The notes under the pieces were generated by a model, which saw only the letters and a program-made list of their open reading frames with translations, ran no database searches and was not told where the DNA came from. The position numbers were made by a program, and so were the translations under genes. Positions 9,722 through 19,992 of a stretch of 64,000 bases of DNA are shown one piece after another; the first letter of the stretch is position 1; each line of letters starts with the position of its first letter. The stretch comes from G965218495 sp965218495 (lineage in GTDB: Bacteria; Bacteroidota; Rhodothermia; Rhodothermales; Bin80). The stretch is from assembly GCA_965218495.1 (NCBI GenBank), contig OZ244626.1, positions 2,790,001-2,854,000 on the forward strand. Reading direction: 5' to 3'.

Positions 9722-9836
9722 GATACTCTTGCATGGCTGTTACTGGGATCTGGAAGGCCGTCTGGCCGTCACAGAATATACAAATCAATATGAGAGAAAC
9801 GTATATTGGACTGCGTCCAACAGATTTACCGGTGCC

Positions 9837-10682
9837 ATGCAGACGAGAAGGGAATTCTTGAAGTCCAGCGCGGCAGCAGCCGGCGCCGGGCTCTTGGTGC
9901 CGCGCTTTGCGTGGCGAACGAATCTTGCCATTGGGTTTCAGACATGGGTTGTGCGAGAGCAACTCGCTGAGGACTTCACCGGCACGCTGACCAAGATGGC
10001 AGGCATGGGCTACGAATCGGTGGAGTTGTGCTCGCCTGTAGGGTATCAGAAATACGGGTTCGGCCACCTGGCTGGGTACAGCGCGCAAGAGCTTAAGACC
10101 ATCATCGTGGACGCCGGACTTACCTGCACCAGCAGCCACTACACGGTAGCCGAGGTTCGCGAGGATTTGCCTGCGCGCATGGCCTTTGCCAAGGAGATGG
10201 GGTATGACCAGATGGTATTAGCGCACCCAGGTCTAGGCGCTGACGCTACGCTTAACGACTACAAGCGCGTGTGCGAAGAAATCAACGGCTGGGGAAAGGT
10301 TACCGCGGGTGAAGGCATCCAGTTCGTGTATCACAACCACAACTTTGAATTTGAGAAGCTTGAAGGAGAGCTGATCTACGAGGTGCTGCTGGCCCATCTC
10401 GACCCCGAGGTCGTCAAGATGCAGTTCCAGGTGTGGGTTGTGATTGCAGGGTATAAGGCGGCCGATTACTTTCGTGCGCACCCAGGACGTTTTGTTTCTG
10501 CGCACCTGTCGGACTGGTCCGGCAAAGATGAGCAGCAAGTCCCCGTTGGCACGGGTGTTGTCGACTGGCCCGACTTTTTTGAGGCCGGCAAGAAGGGTGG
10601 CCTCAAGAATGTATACGTGGAAATGGGTCCCGACACCTTGCCGAATAGCGCAGCGTACCTTAGAGACCTGCGTGCTGGCTAA
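9837..10682 (+). CDS. Tat-exported sugar phosphate isomerase/epimerase-like TIM barrel
   Basis: 281 residues from the ATG at 9837, which begins a Tat signal (MQTRREFLKSSAAAAGAG). The barrel includes IGFQTWVVRE, MGYESVELCSP, FVYHNHNFEFE, a strand ending in the cluster ADYFRAHPGRFVSAHLSDW and a final VYVEMGP. This is the family of exported xylose-isomerase-like proteins that sit beside Gfo/Idh/MocA oxidoreductases. The pair here is divergent, which fits a shared regulatory region. A His-Asn-His (YHNHNFEFE) and an AHLSDW supply candidate metal ligands. Substrate unknown. Confidence 0.9.
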   Translation: MQTRREFLKSSAAAAGAGLLVPRFAWRTNLAIGFQTWVVREQLAEDFTGTLTKMAGMGYESVELCSPVGYQKYGFGHLAGYSAQELKTIIVDAGLTCTSSHYTVAEVREDLPARMAFAKEMGYDQMVLAHPGLGADATLNDYKRVCEEINGWGKVTAGEGIQFVYHNHNFEFEKLEGELIYEVLLAHLDPEVVKMQFQVWVVIAGYKAADYFRAHPGRFVSAHLSDWSGKDEQQVPVGTGVVDWPDFFEAGKKGGLKNVYVEMGPDTLPNSAAYLRDLRAG

Positions 10683-11203
10683 GAGGTCGGCTGAAGGCCG
10701 TATGCAGTGGAATCACGCCGCCTCGGCGCCGGCAGCTGCCAGAGATTCCGAAAGCGGCGGATGTGTTGCGCCGCATTCGGGTATGATGGCCGAAATCAGC
10801 TAGACGAGGTGACCTCAAAGGTAGGGGTAGAGCCGACTTTTAAGCCGGTCGGGGCAATCCGTCACCCAAGGCCATTCGTGACCTCTTGGGCCGTCCGCTC
10901 TACAAGAATGATGTCATCGCTACCGGGGGTGCCATAGTCTATGGTGAAGAGCGGTGCAGAAGCGTAAAAGGGCAGCCCGGGGCTAGGACCACCAGCGAAT
11001 ACGTACCAATCTTGTTTGCCGCATCCCCACTGGCGGCGTTTCGATCAGCACCCACTTTCACCGCGTTGACACGTCCTCCTTCCCAGACTTGGGCTGCTAT
11101 AGAGTTCCCAGTGAGCGTCGCTTATATACCGGCTTAGGCAAGCCCTGCCCTTTACCCATAAGTCCCTCTTAACTTTCCCAATCATGCTGCTTACTATAGC
11201 GGG
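10683..11203. other. Intergenic stretch at the left edge of the accessory island
   Basis: Roughly 520 bases without a recognisable gene. A 5-bp stem (CCGAC / GTCGG) with a 10-base loop lies near 10845-10865; its surroundings resemble part of a tRNA but no T-arm consensus follows. The stretch marks the boundary between the sugar cluster and the defence/transposon island. Confidence 0.4.
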
Positions 11204-12030
11204 GTGTTCGAGCAGAATCAGGTTTTGCGGACTCTGAGTGCTCCCCAGGGGCGCCTTCGCCTGGAACGGGTGCTCTCCGATGAGAGAGCCTTCATAATCG
11301 CACCGCGATAGCCCGCCGTGCGTGTGCAAACTTTGGATTTGTTGATGCCAAAGACAGGGCACAGGTAGCCACCTGTGCGAAGGCCCTCTTGAAGCTGGAG
11401 GCGCGGGGCGAGATCGCGCTGCCGGCGCCTCTCAACCATCATGCTGTGCAGGCTTCGCCCCGGCTTCTGAAAGAAGCTGTACCTCCACCGGTGGCCATGC
11501 CAGCGACTTTGGACGAAGTGAAAGGTCTTGCACTGGTCAATGTTCGCACCGCAGCGCAGCGCGCGGTGTGGAACACGCTCTTGCACCATGAGCATCCTTG
11601 CGGTACGACCAGCTTTGTCGGTGCGCAGCTGCGGTATCTGGTAGTAAGCGCACATGGCTACCTGGGCGCCGTAGGCTTTTCCGCCCCCGCCCTGCGTCTG
11701 GCCGCAAGAGAACACTTCATGGCATGGAGCGATGCCCAGCGCAAGGCGCACCTCCACCACGTCCTCTGCCTGAGCCGCTTTCTGATACGCGGCGCATGCA
11801 AACACCTGGCCAGTCATGTGCTCGGCAGAGTGTTGCAGCAGCTACCTGAGGATTTTCATGCGCTTTATGGATACCACCCCTGGTTAGTGGAGACCTATGT
11901 GGCGCCTCCATGGAAAGGTACGTGCTTCAAGGCGTCCAATTTCCTGCACATTGGCTATACTGCCGGGGGCAAGCGCCACGCGCATTCGAAGGAGGAAGTG
12001 CCGAAGGGCTTGTTCATGACTATGAAGTTC
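11204..12030 (+). pseudogene. DruA-like DUF4338 protein, frameshifted and 3' truncated
   Basis: The conserved core (from the TTG at 11389) reads TTSFVGAQLRYLVVSAHG, GAVGFSAPALRLAAR, HHVLCLSRFLIR, LASHVLGRVLQQLPEDF, YGYHPWLVETYV and KGTCFKASNFLHIGYTAGG. These are hallmark stretches of DUF4338, the domain of Druantia protein DruA and of related transposon-linked proteins. The N-terminal helical region is also readable upstream in the same frame (TAIARRACANFGF, DRAQVATCAKALLKL). Just before it the frame is lost at the GAGAGAG run near 11282-11288, where a 2-bp insertion would restore RLERVLSDE-SLHNRT. At the 3' end homology stops around 12020-12030, where sequence of an SNF2 helicase begins in another frame. 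The gene is therefore a fused remnant. The start at 11204 (GTG) is a guess. Confidence 0.75.
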
Positions 12031-13499
12031 AGTCTTGAACGGAACGTACGTCGGTCTGGAGGCCACCGCAATCTACGAGCGCTGGGTTGTGAAGAACCGG
12101 AACACCGGCTGGACCTCTGATTCGCGAGCAGTGGACGTTCGTCCGGCCCTCATCGAGCATTTTCGGGATGATGGGGACGATCCTGCTTGCAACTGAGGCA
12201 GCGGTGGAAAGTATAAACCTTCAGTTCTGCTCGCTCGTCGTTAACTACGACCTTCCATGGCACCCGCACCGCGGCGAGTAGCGCATCGGCCGCTGCCACC
12301 GGTACGGCCAGAAGCACGATGTGGTCGTGATCAACTTCCTGAACGAACGCAACGATGCGGATCGCCGGGTCTTGGAGCTTCTAACCCAGAATTTCAACAT
12401 TTTCAGCGGTGTTGTTAGCGTTTGGGCTGATGTACTCGGCAGCATCAATGCAGCCATCAACTTCGAAAAGCACATCTTGGGCATCTACCAAGAATGTCGG
12501 ACGCCCGAGGAATTCGACATCGCCTTCCGAACATTGCAAGCGGAGATGGACGAGCAGATCCGTACCCGGCTGGACGACATGCGCCGCGTGCTGTTCGAGC
12601 ACTTTGACGAAGACGTGACCCAGCGCCTACGGCTTCAGCTTGCCGTCGCCCAAGCCCAACTCGACCGCAAAGGCCGGCGGTTCTGGTCACTCACGTGCTT
12701 CATGCTGGACGGGCGCGCACGGCTCGACTACGACATGTTCGCTTCCGACATTGAGCACCCACCCCGGGACGAGTTTCCTAAAGGGCGGTACCACCTCGTC
12801 TCGCAATCGCATCCCCGAGTTGGAACAAACACCAATGAGGGCGGCGGCGAGCCCGCGAATGCCTTCCTCTATCGCCTGTCTCACCCACTCGGCGAGCATG
12901 TAGTTGACGCTGCAAAGGCGCTTCCCACACCGCTCGCGAACATCGCCTTCGACGTGACCAACGATTCCCCGCGTCTCCATGTGATCAAGATCCTACGCGG
13001 GAAGGCTAGTTACCTCACTCTGGCTCGCTTTACCATCAGTTCCTGCGAGTGGGTGAAATACCTGCTATTCTCCGGCATCGATGAGGCCGACGTTCCGCTC
13101 GACCAAGAGGCGATGGAAAAGCTGTTCTGTTGCCGGGGTCGGACCACTCGTGATGGCGATGGCCAAGGTCCCATCCCGATCTCGGTGACGCGGCGCCTGA
13201 ACGACGAATCGGATCGCCACGCGCACACCACAGTCAGCCGCTCTCCGGAGCGAAACAACAGGCACGTCAACGAGGCGCGAGAGAAACTCGAATGCAGGAC
13301 CGCCGACATGGTACTGTCGGCAGAGGAAGTGCTTCTGGACACCAAGATGCAGATCGAAGCCCGAAGGCGACAAGCACGGCAAGCGGTAACGCTGGCTGAA
13401 CAGCACGAAATTCAGGAGAAGATTCGGGATTTTGAGCGCCGCCAGTCACAGCGGACCGAGGCCGAGACTCTCTTAACCATTCGCTGGGCGGTAGAATAG
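12031..13499 (+). pseudogene. C-terminal remnant of an SNF2-family DEAD/DEAH helicase
   Basis: From about 12031 the sequence reads as helicase-C coding: VLNGTYVGLEATAIYERW, SRAVDVRPALIEHFRD, then TILLATEAAVES, INLQFCSLVVNYDLPW and RIGRCHRYGQKHDVVVINF (motifs V and VI). A long helical C-terminal region follows and ends in AETLLTIRWAVE. Lesions: an extra G in the G-run 12173-12176 changes frame between EHFRDDG and TILLATEAA, and a TAG at 12279-12281 replaces the Gln expected before RIGRCHRYGQ. A block of about 30 residues expected between KIRDFERRQ and SQRTEAETL also appears deleted. The ATPase half (motifs I-III) is absent, replaced by the DUF4338 remnant. The fragment lies 42 bases before the methyltransferase start, so the ancestral order was helicase, Mod, Res. 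Confidence 0.82.
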
Positions 13500-13540
13500 T
13501 GACGGGCATACTCAACGACACCACGAGGAACCGAGACCAG

Positions 13541-16500
13541 ATGAGCCAGAAATACGAAAAGCTGAAGACGCTGCTTATGGAGCTCTTCCAGCTCGACCAG
13601 CCCGACCTGGACTTTGGGCTCTACCGCATCATGCACGCTAAGAGTGCAGAGGTATTGCAATTCCTCGGTAAAGACCTGCTGCCGCAGGTAAAGGCGGCGT
13701 TCGTTCAATACAAGTCCGCCGATAAGGCGGAGCTGGAGAAGGAACTGTCCGCCGTAGTCGCAGGCGTCGAGGCGGCGGGAATGAACCCGGACGACTCGCC
13801 CAAGGTCAGGGACTTGCGCGCCCGGCTCGCAAGCGACACCGTGGACATCGGCACGCTGGAGAGCGAGGTCTACGATCATCTCTATACGTTCTTCCGGCGT
13901 TATTACTCAGAAGGCGACTTTCTCGCCAAGCGAGTCTACAAGCCGGGCGTGTACGCCATTCCCTACGAGGGCGAGGAGGTCACGCTCCACTGGGCCAACA
14001 AGGACCAATACTACATCAAGTCAAGCGAGTATCTACGCGACTACGCGTTCCGCTTGAGACCGGACGACAAGAGCTGGCCGATGCGTGTGCACTTCCGGCT
14101 GGTGGACGCCGCAGAGGGTGCACATGGCAACATCAAGGCAGCCGACAGCAGGAACCGTGTGTTCATCCTGGCATCGCCTGGAAAATCTGGACATGAGTTT
14201 ATCGGCTGCGAGGACGGCGAGCAAGGCAAGGAACTCGTCATTGGGTTCGAATATCGCCCGGCAATGCCCAATGACAGGCCTCAGGAGGACCGCCTCGGAA
14301 AGAAAAAGCCCCCAGCCCAAAAGGAACTGAACGCCCTCGCCACCAAGCGTATTCTGGCCGCGACCAATCAGGCGTTGCCGGAGTGGGGCTCTGAGCTCGG
14401 GAGGCCGCACATCATGGCCAACGGTGAGCGGGCCGACTACAAAAAGCTGGATGCTCACCTAAAGCGTTACACCGCTCGCAACATGTTCGACTATTTCATC
14501 CACAAGGACCTTGGTACCTTTCTCCGCCGAGAATTGGACTTTTACATCAAGAACGAGGTAATGCACCTCGACAACATTGAGGACGAGTCTGCACCACGCG
14601 TCGAGCAATACCTCTCCAAGATTACGGTCATCCGCAGGATCGCCCGTAAAATCATCGAGTTCCTCACCCAACTCGAAGACTTCCAGAAAAAGCTGTGGCT
14701 AAAGAAGAAGTTTGTGGTCGAGACGCAGTACTGCATCAGGCTCGGCTGCATCCCCGAGTCATTCTACGCGGCGATTGCCGCGAATGAGGCGCAGCATAGG
14801 GAGTGGGTGGAGCTATTTGCGATTGACGAGATCCAAGGCGACTTGAATACTCCTGCCTACAGTAAAAAACTCCAGACCGCATTTCTCAAGGCACAGCCGA
14901 CGCTCGTGGTGGACACCCAGTTCTTTACTTCTCTCTTCAAGGAACAGTTGCTCGACGCACTCGGGGACATCGATCGTCAGACAGACGGCCTCCTGTTGCA
15001 CGGAGATAACTTCCAAGCACTTTCGCTGATGCAATCAAAATACCGTGAACAAGTGAAATGCATATACATTGATCCACCCTACAACACTGGGAGCGATGAA
15101 TTCGTCTATCGGGACAGTCTGCGGCACAGCAGCTGGCTATCACTGATGGCCGACCGGCTGACATATAGCAGGGAGCTGATGGCTAGTAATTCCGCGATTT
15201 TCGTGACTATAGACGATACGGAAAGTCAACATCTTAGGATTCTCTTGGAACTCGTATTCGGCGCCTTGGATTTCGTAACATCGATCACGTGGCAGAAAAA
15301 GGTATCGCCGTCCAATGATGCTAAGTGGTTCAGTAGCGATCACGACCATATTCTTGTCGCTGCGAAGAACAAATCTACGTGGCAACCTGATAGGCTTCCT
15401 ATGAATGATCGTCAAAAGTCCTACTATCGGAATCCCGATGGCGATCCGCGCGGCCCTTGGAACTCGTCGACATATACATGTAATAAGTCGAGGCAAGAGA
15501 GGCCGAACTTGTATTATCCGGTTGCTCGCCCGAGTACAGGCGAGAAAGTATGGCCATCGGAGACCGCTGTCTGGGCGTACTCGCGAGAGGTACATCTAGA
15601 GCATGTCGCTCAGAACCTACTTTATTGGGGCCGAAACGGAAAGGCTTCCAAACCGCGCTATAAGAAATTCTTGAGCGAGGCCAAGCCCATTGTACCTCGA
15701 ACCATATGGCCGTATGCAGAAGTCGGCCACACACAGAACGCATCGCAAGTGCTCGGCAATGTCATTCCGGGTTCTGGTTTCCAGACTCCTAAACCGCCAG
15801 CTTTGATTGAACGTATGCTCGCATTGACCACCGGTATGGATCACAATGCGCTCGTGCTCGACTATTTCGCCGGGTCCGGCACGACCGGTCATGCAGTCAT
15901 CAACTCCAATCGAGAGGATGGCGGCCGCCGAAAGGTCATTCTCGTTGAGGTGGGCGGCTATTTCGACACAGTGCTGCTTCCGCGCATCAAAAAGATAGTT
16001 TTCACTCCAGAATGGAAGAACGGCAAACCGGCACGTTTCGCCACTTCCGATGAAGCTGAGCGGTGCCCACGGATCGTCAAGGTCCTGCGTCTTGAGTCTT
16101 ACGAGGACGCACTCAACAACTTGGAGACCCGCCGCACCGAGAATCAGCAATTTCTGCTCGACGACCCCGAGGTACAAGGCTCGGATGCCCTGAAGGAGCA
16201 GTACATCTTACGATACATGCTCGACGTTGAGACGCGCGGCAGTCAGTCGCTGCTCAACGTGCGAGCCTTTACTGATCCGACGGCCTACAAGCTCAAGGTC
16301 AAGTGTCCCGGATCGGATGAAAGCCGCGAGGTCAACGTCAACCTGTTGGAAACCTTCAACTGGCTGATCGGCCTCACTGTTCGGCACATCGCCGCGCCGC
16401 GGGCCTTCAGTGCCGCGTTCGAGCGCGACAGCGAGAGGCGCCTGCGGCTGAAGGGCCAGCTCAGGCAGGAGGCGGATGGCCCGTACTGGTACCGCACCGT

Positions 16501-16756
16501 GACCGGCACCACACCCGACGGCCGCCGGGCGCTCGTCGTCTGGCGTAAGCTCAGCGGCGAGCCAGAGCAAGACAACCTGGTGCTCGACGAGTGGTTCACC
16601 AGACAGGGCTACTCGGCCAAGGGCAGCGAGTTCGATCTCATCTACGTCAATGGCGGCAACAACCTCGAGAACCTCAAGAGCTCCGACGACCTGTGGAAGG
16701 TGCGGCTCATCGAAGAGGATTTCCATCGCCTGATGTTCGACACGGAGGGCATATGA
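13541..16756 (+). CDS. Type III-like DNA adenine methyltransferase (Mod), large form
   Basis: 1071 residues from the ATG at 13541; a purine-rich GAGGAA lies just upstream. An in-frame GTG at 13499 overlaps the helicase stop but gives only an unsupported 14-residue extension. The catalytic motif DPPYNTG (Asp511) precedes the SAM-binding motif FAGSGTT (residues 776-782). This is the order of beta-class N6-adenine methyltransferases and of type III Mod proteins. About 490 residues precede the catalytic domain, far more than a classical 600-650 residue Mod, and a roughly 270-residue tail follows. The extra regions may bind DNA targets or the partner. The stop overlaps the start of the restriction subunit (ATGA), so the two are translationally coupled. 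The frame is intact. Confidence 0.92.
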   Translation: MSQKYEKLKTLLMELFQLDQPDLDFGLYRIMHAKSAEVLQFLGKDLLPQVKAAFVQYKSADKAELEKELSAVVAGVEAAGMNPDDSPKVRDLRARLASDTVDIGTLESEVYDHLYTFFRRYYSEGDFLAKRVYKPGVYAIPYEGEEVTLHWANKDQYYIKSSEYLRDYAFRLRPDDKSWPMRVHFRLVDAAEGAHGNIKAADSRNRVFILASPGKSGHEFIGCEDGEQGKELVIGFEYRPAMPNDRPQEDRLGKKKPPAQKELNALATKRILAATNQALPEWGSELGRPHIMANGERADYKKLDAHLKRYTARNMFDYFIHKDLGTFLRRELDFYIKNEVMHLDNIEDESAPRVEQYLSKITVIRRIARKIIEFLTQLEDFQKKLWLKKKFVVETQYCIRLGCIPESFYAAIAANEAQHREWVELFAIDEIQGDLNTPAYSKKLQTAFLKAQPTLVVDTQFFTSLFKEQLLDALGDIDRQTDGLLLHGDNFQALSLMQSKYREQVKCIYIDPPYNTGSDEFVYRDSLRHSSWLSLMADRLTYSRELMASNSAIFVTIDDTESQHLRILLELVFGALDFVTSITWQKKVSPSNDAKWFSSDHDHILVAAKNKSTWQPDRLPMNDRQKSYYRNPDGDPRGPWNSSTYTCNKSRQERPNLYYPVARPSTGEKVWPSETAVWAYSREVHLEHVAQNLLYWGRNGKASKPRYKKFLSEAKPIVPRTIWPYAEVGHTQNASQVLGNVIPGSGFQTPKPPALIERMLALTTGMDHNALVLDYFAGSGTTGHAVINSNREDGGRRKVILVEVGGYFDTVLLPRIKKIVFTPEWKNGKPARFATSDEAERCPRIVKVLRLESYEDALNNLETRRTENQQFLLDDPEVQGSDALKEQYILRYMLDVETRGSQSLLNVRAFTDPTAYKLKVKCPGSDESREVNVNLLETFNWLIGLTVRHIAAPRAFSAAFERDSERRLRLKGQLRQEADGPYWYRTVTGTTPDGRRALVVWRKLSGEPEQDNLVLDEWFTRQGYSAKGSEFDLIYVNGGNNLENLKSSDDLWKVRLIEEDFHRLMFDTEGI

Positions 16757-19700
16757 AGGCGAGGAGGAGAGGGAGGGTCTCCCACCAGAAACCGCCGGTG
16801 GCGTTCGCCAACAAGCTAGTGCTCAATCAGTGGATACTCTCCCTTTTCAATGTAAATCGGTTTGAAGAGCTAGCCGAGCACCTGCGCAACGAGGCTCTGG
16901 AAGGGCTGGACGAGAACAACATCCACCACTTCCACCATGCGCTCATGGTACAACACTTCAACCTGACGCAGCTCTCCTCGGATTTGCTACTGGAGTACGA
17001 CCTGAACATTGCCAAGCATACGCAGCGTCTAAATGAACGGCGTATTACGCGCGGCGAAGACCCGATAGTCTGGAAGTATTTTCAGTACCTCACCTTGCTC
17101 TTCAGCGAGATCTACCTGGACCGGTACTTTCGCGACCCGAAGGCTCTACTCGTGGAACTGAATGTGCAGGTGGGCGCCTACAATGCGGACAAGCCTGAGG
17201 CAGACCGGATCACGGCGTTCGACGAGTCTGTAGAGGCTTGGCCGCAGCTTAACAAGCTCGCCTTCTGGATGGCGACCGGCAGCGGTAAGACGCTGCTGAT
17301 GCACGTCCACATTCTGCAGTATCAGGCTGCCCTGGCCCGGCATGGCAGGATTCGCGAGTTGAACCGCATCCTCCTCCTAACACCAAACAAAGGGCTTTCG
17401 CAGCAGCATCTGCGCGAGTTCGCGGCGGCGGGCATCACTGCGAAACTGTTCAGCAAGGATAGGCGTGGGTTGTTCAGCGGCCAAGCGGTCGAGATCTTGG
17501 AGGTGACCCGGCTGCGAGATGAGATGGGCGACACGACCGTGGCCGTCGAGGCCTTTGAGGGGAACAATCTCGTGCTCGTGGATGAGGGGCATCGCGGGCA
17601 CAGTGCGGGTAGAGGCGGCGCTTGGATGGGCTATCGCAATGCTCTGTGCGAGGGAGGTTTCTCCTTCGAGTATTCTGCAACCTTCGGGCAGGCAATCAAA
17701 GGTTACCCGGACCTCACCAACCTGTACGCCAAGAGCACGCTGTGCGACTACTCGTATCGCTATTTCTACGCCGATGGCTTCGGCAAGGACTACCAGATCC
17801 TCAACCTCGATCAGGTTACACAACAGAACCACCTGGAACTGTACCTTGTGGCCTGCCTCCTCTCGTTCTTCCAGCAGCAGCGACTCTACCGCGAGAAACA
17901 GGGCGCCTTTCGACCATTCAACATCGAGAATCCTCTATGGATATTCGTCGGCGGGCGAGTGACGGCGACGCTGGCAACGAAGGACGCGTCGGACATCGTC
18001 GAAATCTTACAGTTCCTGGCCCGGTATGTAGCAGACCGCGCCGGAAGTATCAAGCGCATTGACAGGGTGCTCAATCAAGGCCTAGTCACCTCGACGGGCA
18101 GAAACCTGTTTTCCAGGCGCTTCCCGTATCTCAATACCTGCGGCCTCTCGCCAGCCCAGGTTTTCGATGAGACGCTCGGCACGGTCTTCAACGCCCCTGG
18201 TGGCGGCCAGCTGTACATCGAGAACCTTAAGGGTGTGCCCGGCGAGGTGGCCCTGAGATTGGGCGCCGAAAACGAACCCTTTGGTGTGATCAATGTGGGC
18301 GACGACGCGAAGCTTGTGAGGGTGTGCAGGGACCAAGGCCTTGCCGCAGGGGAACGGGGATTTGCGAAATCGCTCTTTCACGAACTGAATGAACCGTATT
18401 CGAAGGTGAACATTCTGATTGGCTCGAAAAAGTTCACCGAGGGTTGGAGCAGTTGGCGTGTTTCGACGATGGGCCTGATGAACGTGGGAAGAGGGGAGGG
18501 CGCGCAGATTATCCAGCTCTTCGGGCGCGGAGTACGACTCAAGGGCTACAACATGAGCCTCAAGCGTAGCGGCAAGATGCAGCTCCCGGGAGGAATCAGT
18601 CGACCCCAAGACATCAGCGTACTGGAAACCCTTGGCATCTTCGGCATTCGTGCCGATTACATGGCGCAATTCCGGGACTTTCTCAAAGACGAGCGGCTCT
18701 CCACCAACGAAGATCGTACCGAGTTTCTGTTGCCGGTAATCGGGAACCTAGGAAGGCAGGAGCTCAAGACTATTCGGCTCAAGAAGACGATTAACGATGT
18801 CAGCACCGAGCTCGGTGACGCGTTCCGGAAGCTCGCGCCCGTTCCTACCGTCAAGCCACCGGACCCAACCGGTGACCCGGGCACCATGTACCTCCAGAAG
18901 AACCCAGTGCGGCTCAACTGGTATCCGAAGATCCAGGCGATAAAGTCGCCTGGCCTCGAGGGGGGTAATGCCGATGCACCACCGAATGAGACTCATCTGC
19001 GGGCCTGCCATGTGGCCTTCCTCGACTACGACCGCCTCTACTTCGAACTCGAGCGGTTCAAGGCAGAGCGAGGCTGGCACAACTTGAACCTCACTCGGCC
19101 GGCCATCGAAGCGCTACTCGCTGACCAGAGCTGGTATTGGCTCCAGATACCCCCGGAGGAAATGATCGGGGATTCATACGAGAAGGTGCGCCTTTGGGAG
19201 GAGATCGCACTGGCCCTGCTCAAGAAGTACACCGAGCGCTACTACACCTTCCGCAAGCGCGAGTGGGAGCTTCCCCACCTAGAATACCGCAGCCTGGAAG
19301 GCGACGATCCCAATCTCCTCGGTGTGAAGGAATCCCCTGACGACCAAGGTTACTATCGCATCCTGATCGACCAGTCGCAGGTGGAGGTCGTCGCTAAACT
19401 CGAAGAACTCAAGGCGACCATCCAGAACGGTGAGATGAAACCGTGGGCATTTCAAGGAATGAAGGCCATCTGGTTTGGGAAACACCTGTACCAGCCGTTG
19501 CTTAGTCTGGACACGAAGGTGGTCGAGATCAGTCCTGCCCCGCTTAACAAGGGTGAACGCCGATTCGTGGAAGACCTTAAGACATTCCACGATCAGAATG
19601 CGAACTTCTTCCGGACTCGCGAGCTCTATTTGCTACGGAACCTCAGTCGGGGCCGCGGGATGGGTTTCTTCGAAGCCGGCAACTTTTACCCTGACTTCAT

Positions 19701-19992
19701 CCTGTGGCTGCTGGCCGATGGCCAGCAGCAGGTCATGTTTGTGGACCCGAAGGGAATCCGCAACCTTGGACCGAACGACCCTAAAATTCAGTTCTTCGAA
19801 ACCATCAAGGAGATCGAACACCGCCTAGGCGACGCGGCCGTGTCCCTGCATTCCTTTATCGTGTCGAACACTCCTTCCGCCACAATGCACATGCTGTGGG
19901 ACATGAAGAAGAGCGAGATAGAAAAGCGGAACGTGCTTTTCCAGAAGGAAGACAAGGACAGCTACATTGGGAGAATGCTGTGTGGACAATAG
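16753..19992 (+). CDS. Type III-like restriction subunit (Res): DEAD/DEAH helicase with PD-(D/E)xK nuclease
   Basis: 1079 residues from the ATG at 16753, which overlaps the Mod stop by ATGA. The Walker A motif is MATGSGKT (residues 173-180), the Walker B DEGH is at 277-280, and a later helicase motif reads IIQLFGRGVRLKG. The C-terminal nuclease shows YPDFILW (Asp981) and VDPKG (Asp998, Lys1000), a PD-(D/E)xK site. With Mod it should form an ATP-dependent restriction-modification complex acting on foreign DNA. The frame ends at TAG 19990-19992, but 38 further sense codons with a coding look follow in the same frame, so the C-terminus may be slightly shortened. The catalytic motifs are all present. 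Confidence 0.92.
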   Translation: MKARRRGRVSHQKPPVAFANKLVLNQWILSLFNVNRFEELAEHLRNEALEGLDENNIHHFHHALMVQHFNLTQLSSDLLLEYDLNIAKHTQRLNERRITRGEDPIVWKYFQYLTLLFSEIYLDRYFRDPKALLVELNVQVGAYNADKPEADRITAFDESVEAWPQLNKLAFWMATGSGKTLLMHVHILQYQAALARHGRIRELNRILLLTPNKGLSQQHLREFAAAGITAKLFSKDRRGLFSGQAVEILEVTRLRDEMGDTTVAVEAFEGNNLVLVDEGHRGHSAGRGGAWMGYRNALCEGGFSFEYSATFGQAIKGYPDLTNLYAKSTLCDYSYRYFYADGFGKDYQILNLDQVTQQNHLELYLVACLLSFFQQQRLYREKQGAFRPFNIENPLWIFVGGRVTATLATKDASDIVEILQFLARYVADRAGSIKRIDRVLNQGLVTSTGRNLFSRRFPYLNTCGLSPAQVFDETLGTVFNAPGGGQLYIENLKGVPGEVALRLGAENEPFGVINVGDDAKLVRVCRDQGLAAGERGFAKSLFHELNEPYSKVNILIGSKKFTEGWSSWRVSTMGLMNVGRGEGAQIIQLFGRGVRLKGYNMSLKRSGKMQLPGGISRPQDISVLETLGIFGIRADYMAQFRDFLKDERLSTNEDRTEFLLPVIGNLGRQELKTIRLKKTINDVSTELGDAFRKLAPVPTVKPPDPTGDPGTMYLQKNPVRLNWYPKIQAIKSPGLEGGNADAPPNETHLRACHVAFLDYDRLYFELERFKAERGWHNLNLTRPAIEALLADQSWYWLQIPPEEMIGDSYEKVRLWEEIALALLKKYTERYYTFRKREWELPHLEYRSLEGDDPNLLGVKESPDDQGYYRILIDQSQVEVVAKLEELKATIQNGEMKPWAFQGMKAIWFGKHLYQPLLSLDTKVVEISPAPLNKGERRFVEDLKTFHDQNANFFRTRELYLLRNLSRGRGMGFFEAGNFYPDFILWLLADGQQQVMFVDPKGIRNLGPNDPKIQFFETIKEIEHRLGDAAVSLHSFIVSNTPSATMHMLWDMKKSEIEKRNVLFQKEDKDSYIGRMLCGQ

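Noticed and set aside
10820..10890. tRNA-Lys-like stretch (GGTAGAGC, then CTTTTAA resembling an anticodon loop)
   Set aside because: The stem around CTTTTAA does not pair as a 5-bp anticodon stem, no TTCRANT T-loop follows and no acceptor stem closes.
11204..12030. A complete Druantia defence system
   Set aside because: Only a broken DUF4338 gene is present; no DruB, DruC, DruD or DruE partner was seen, and the neighbouring helicase belongs to another family.
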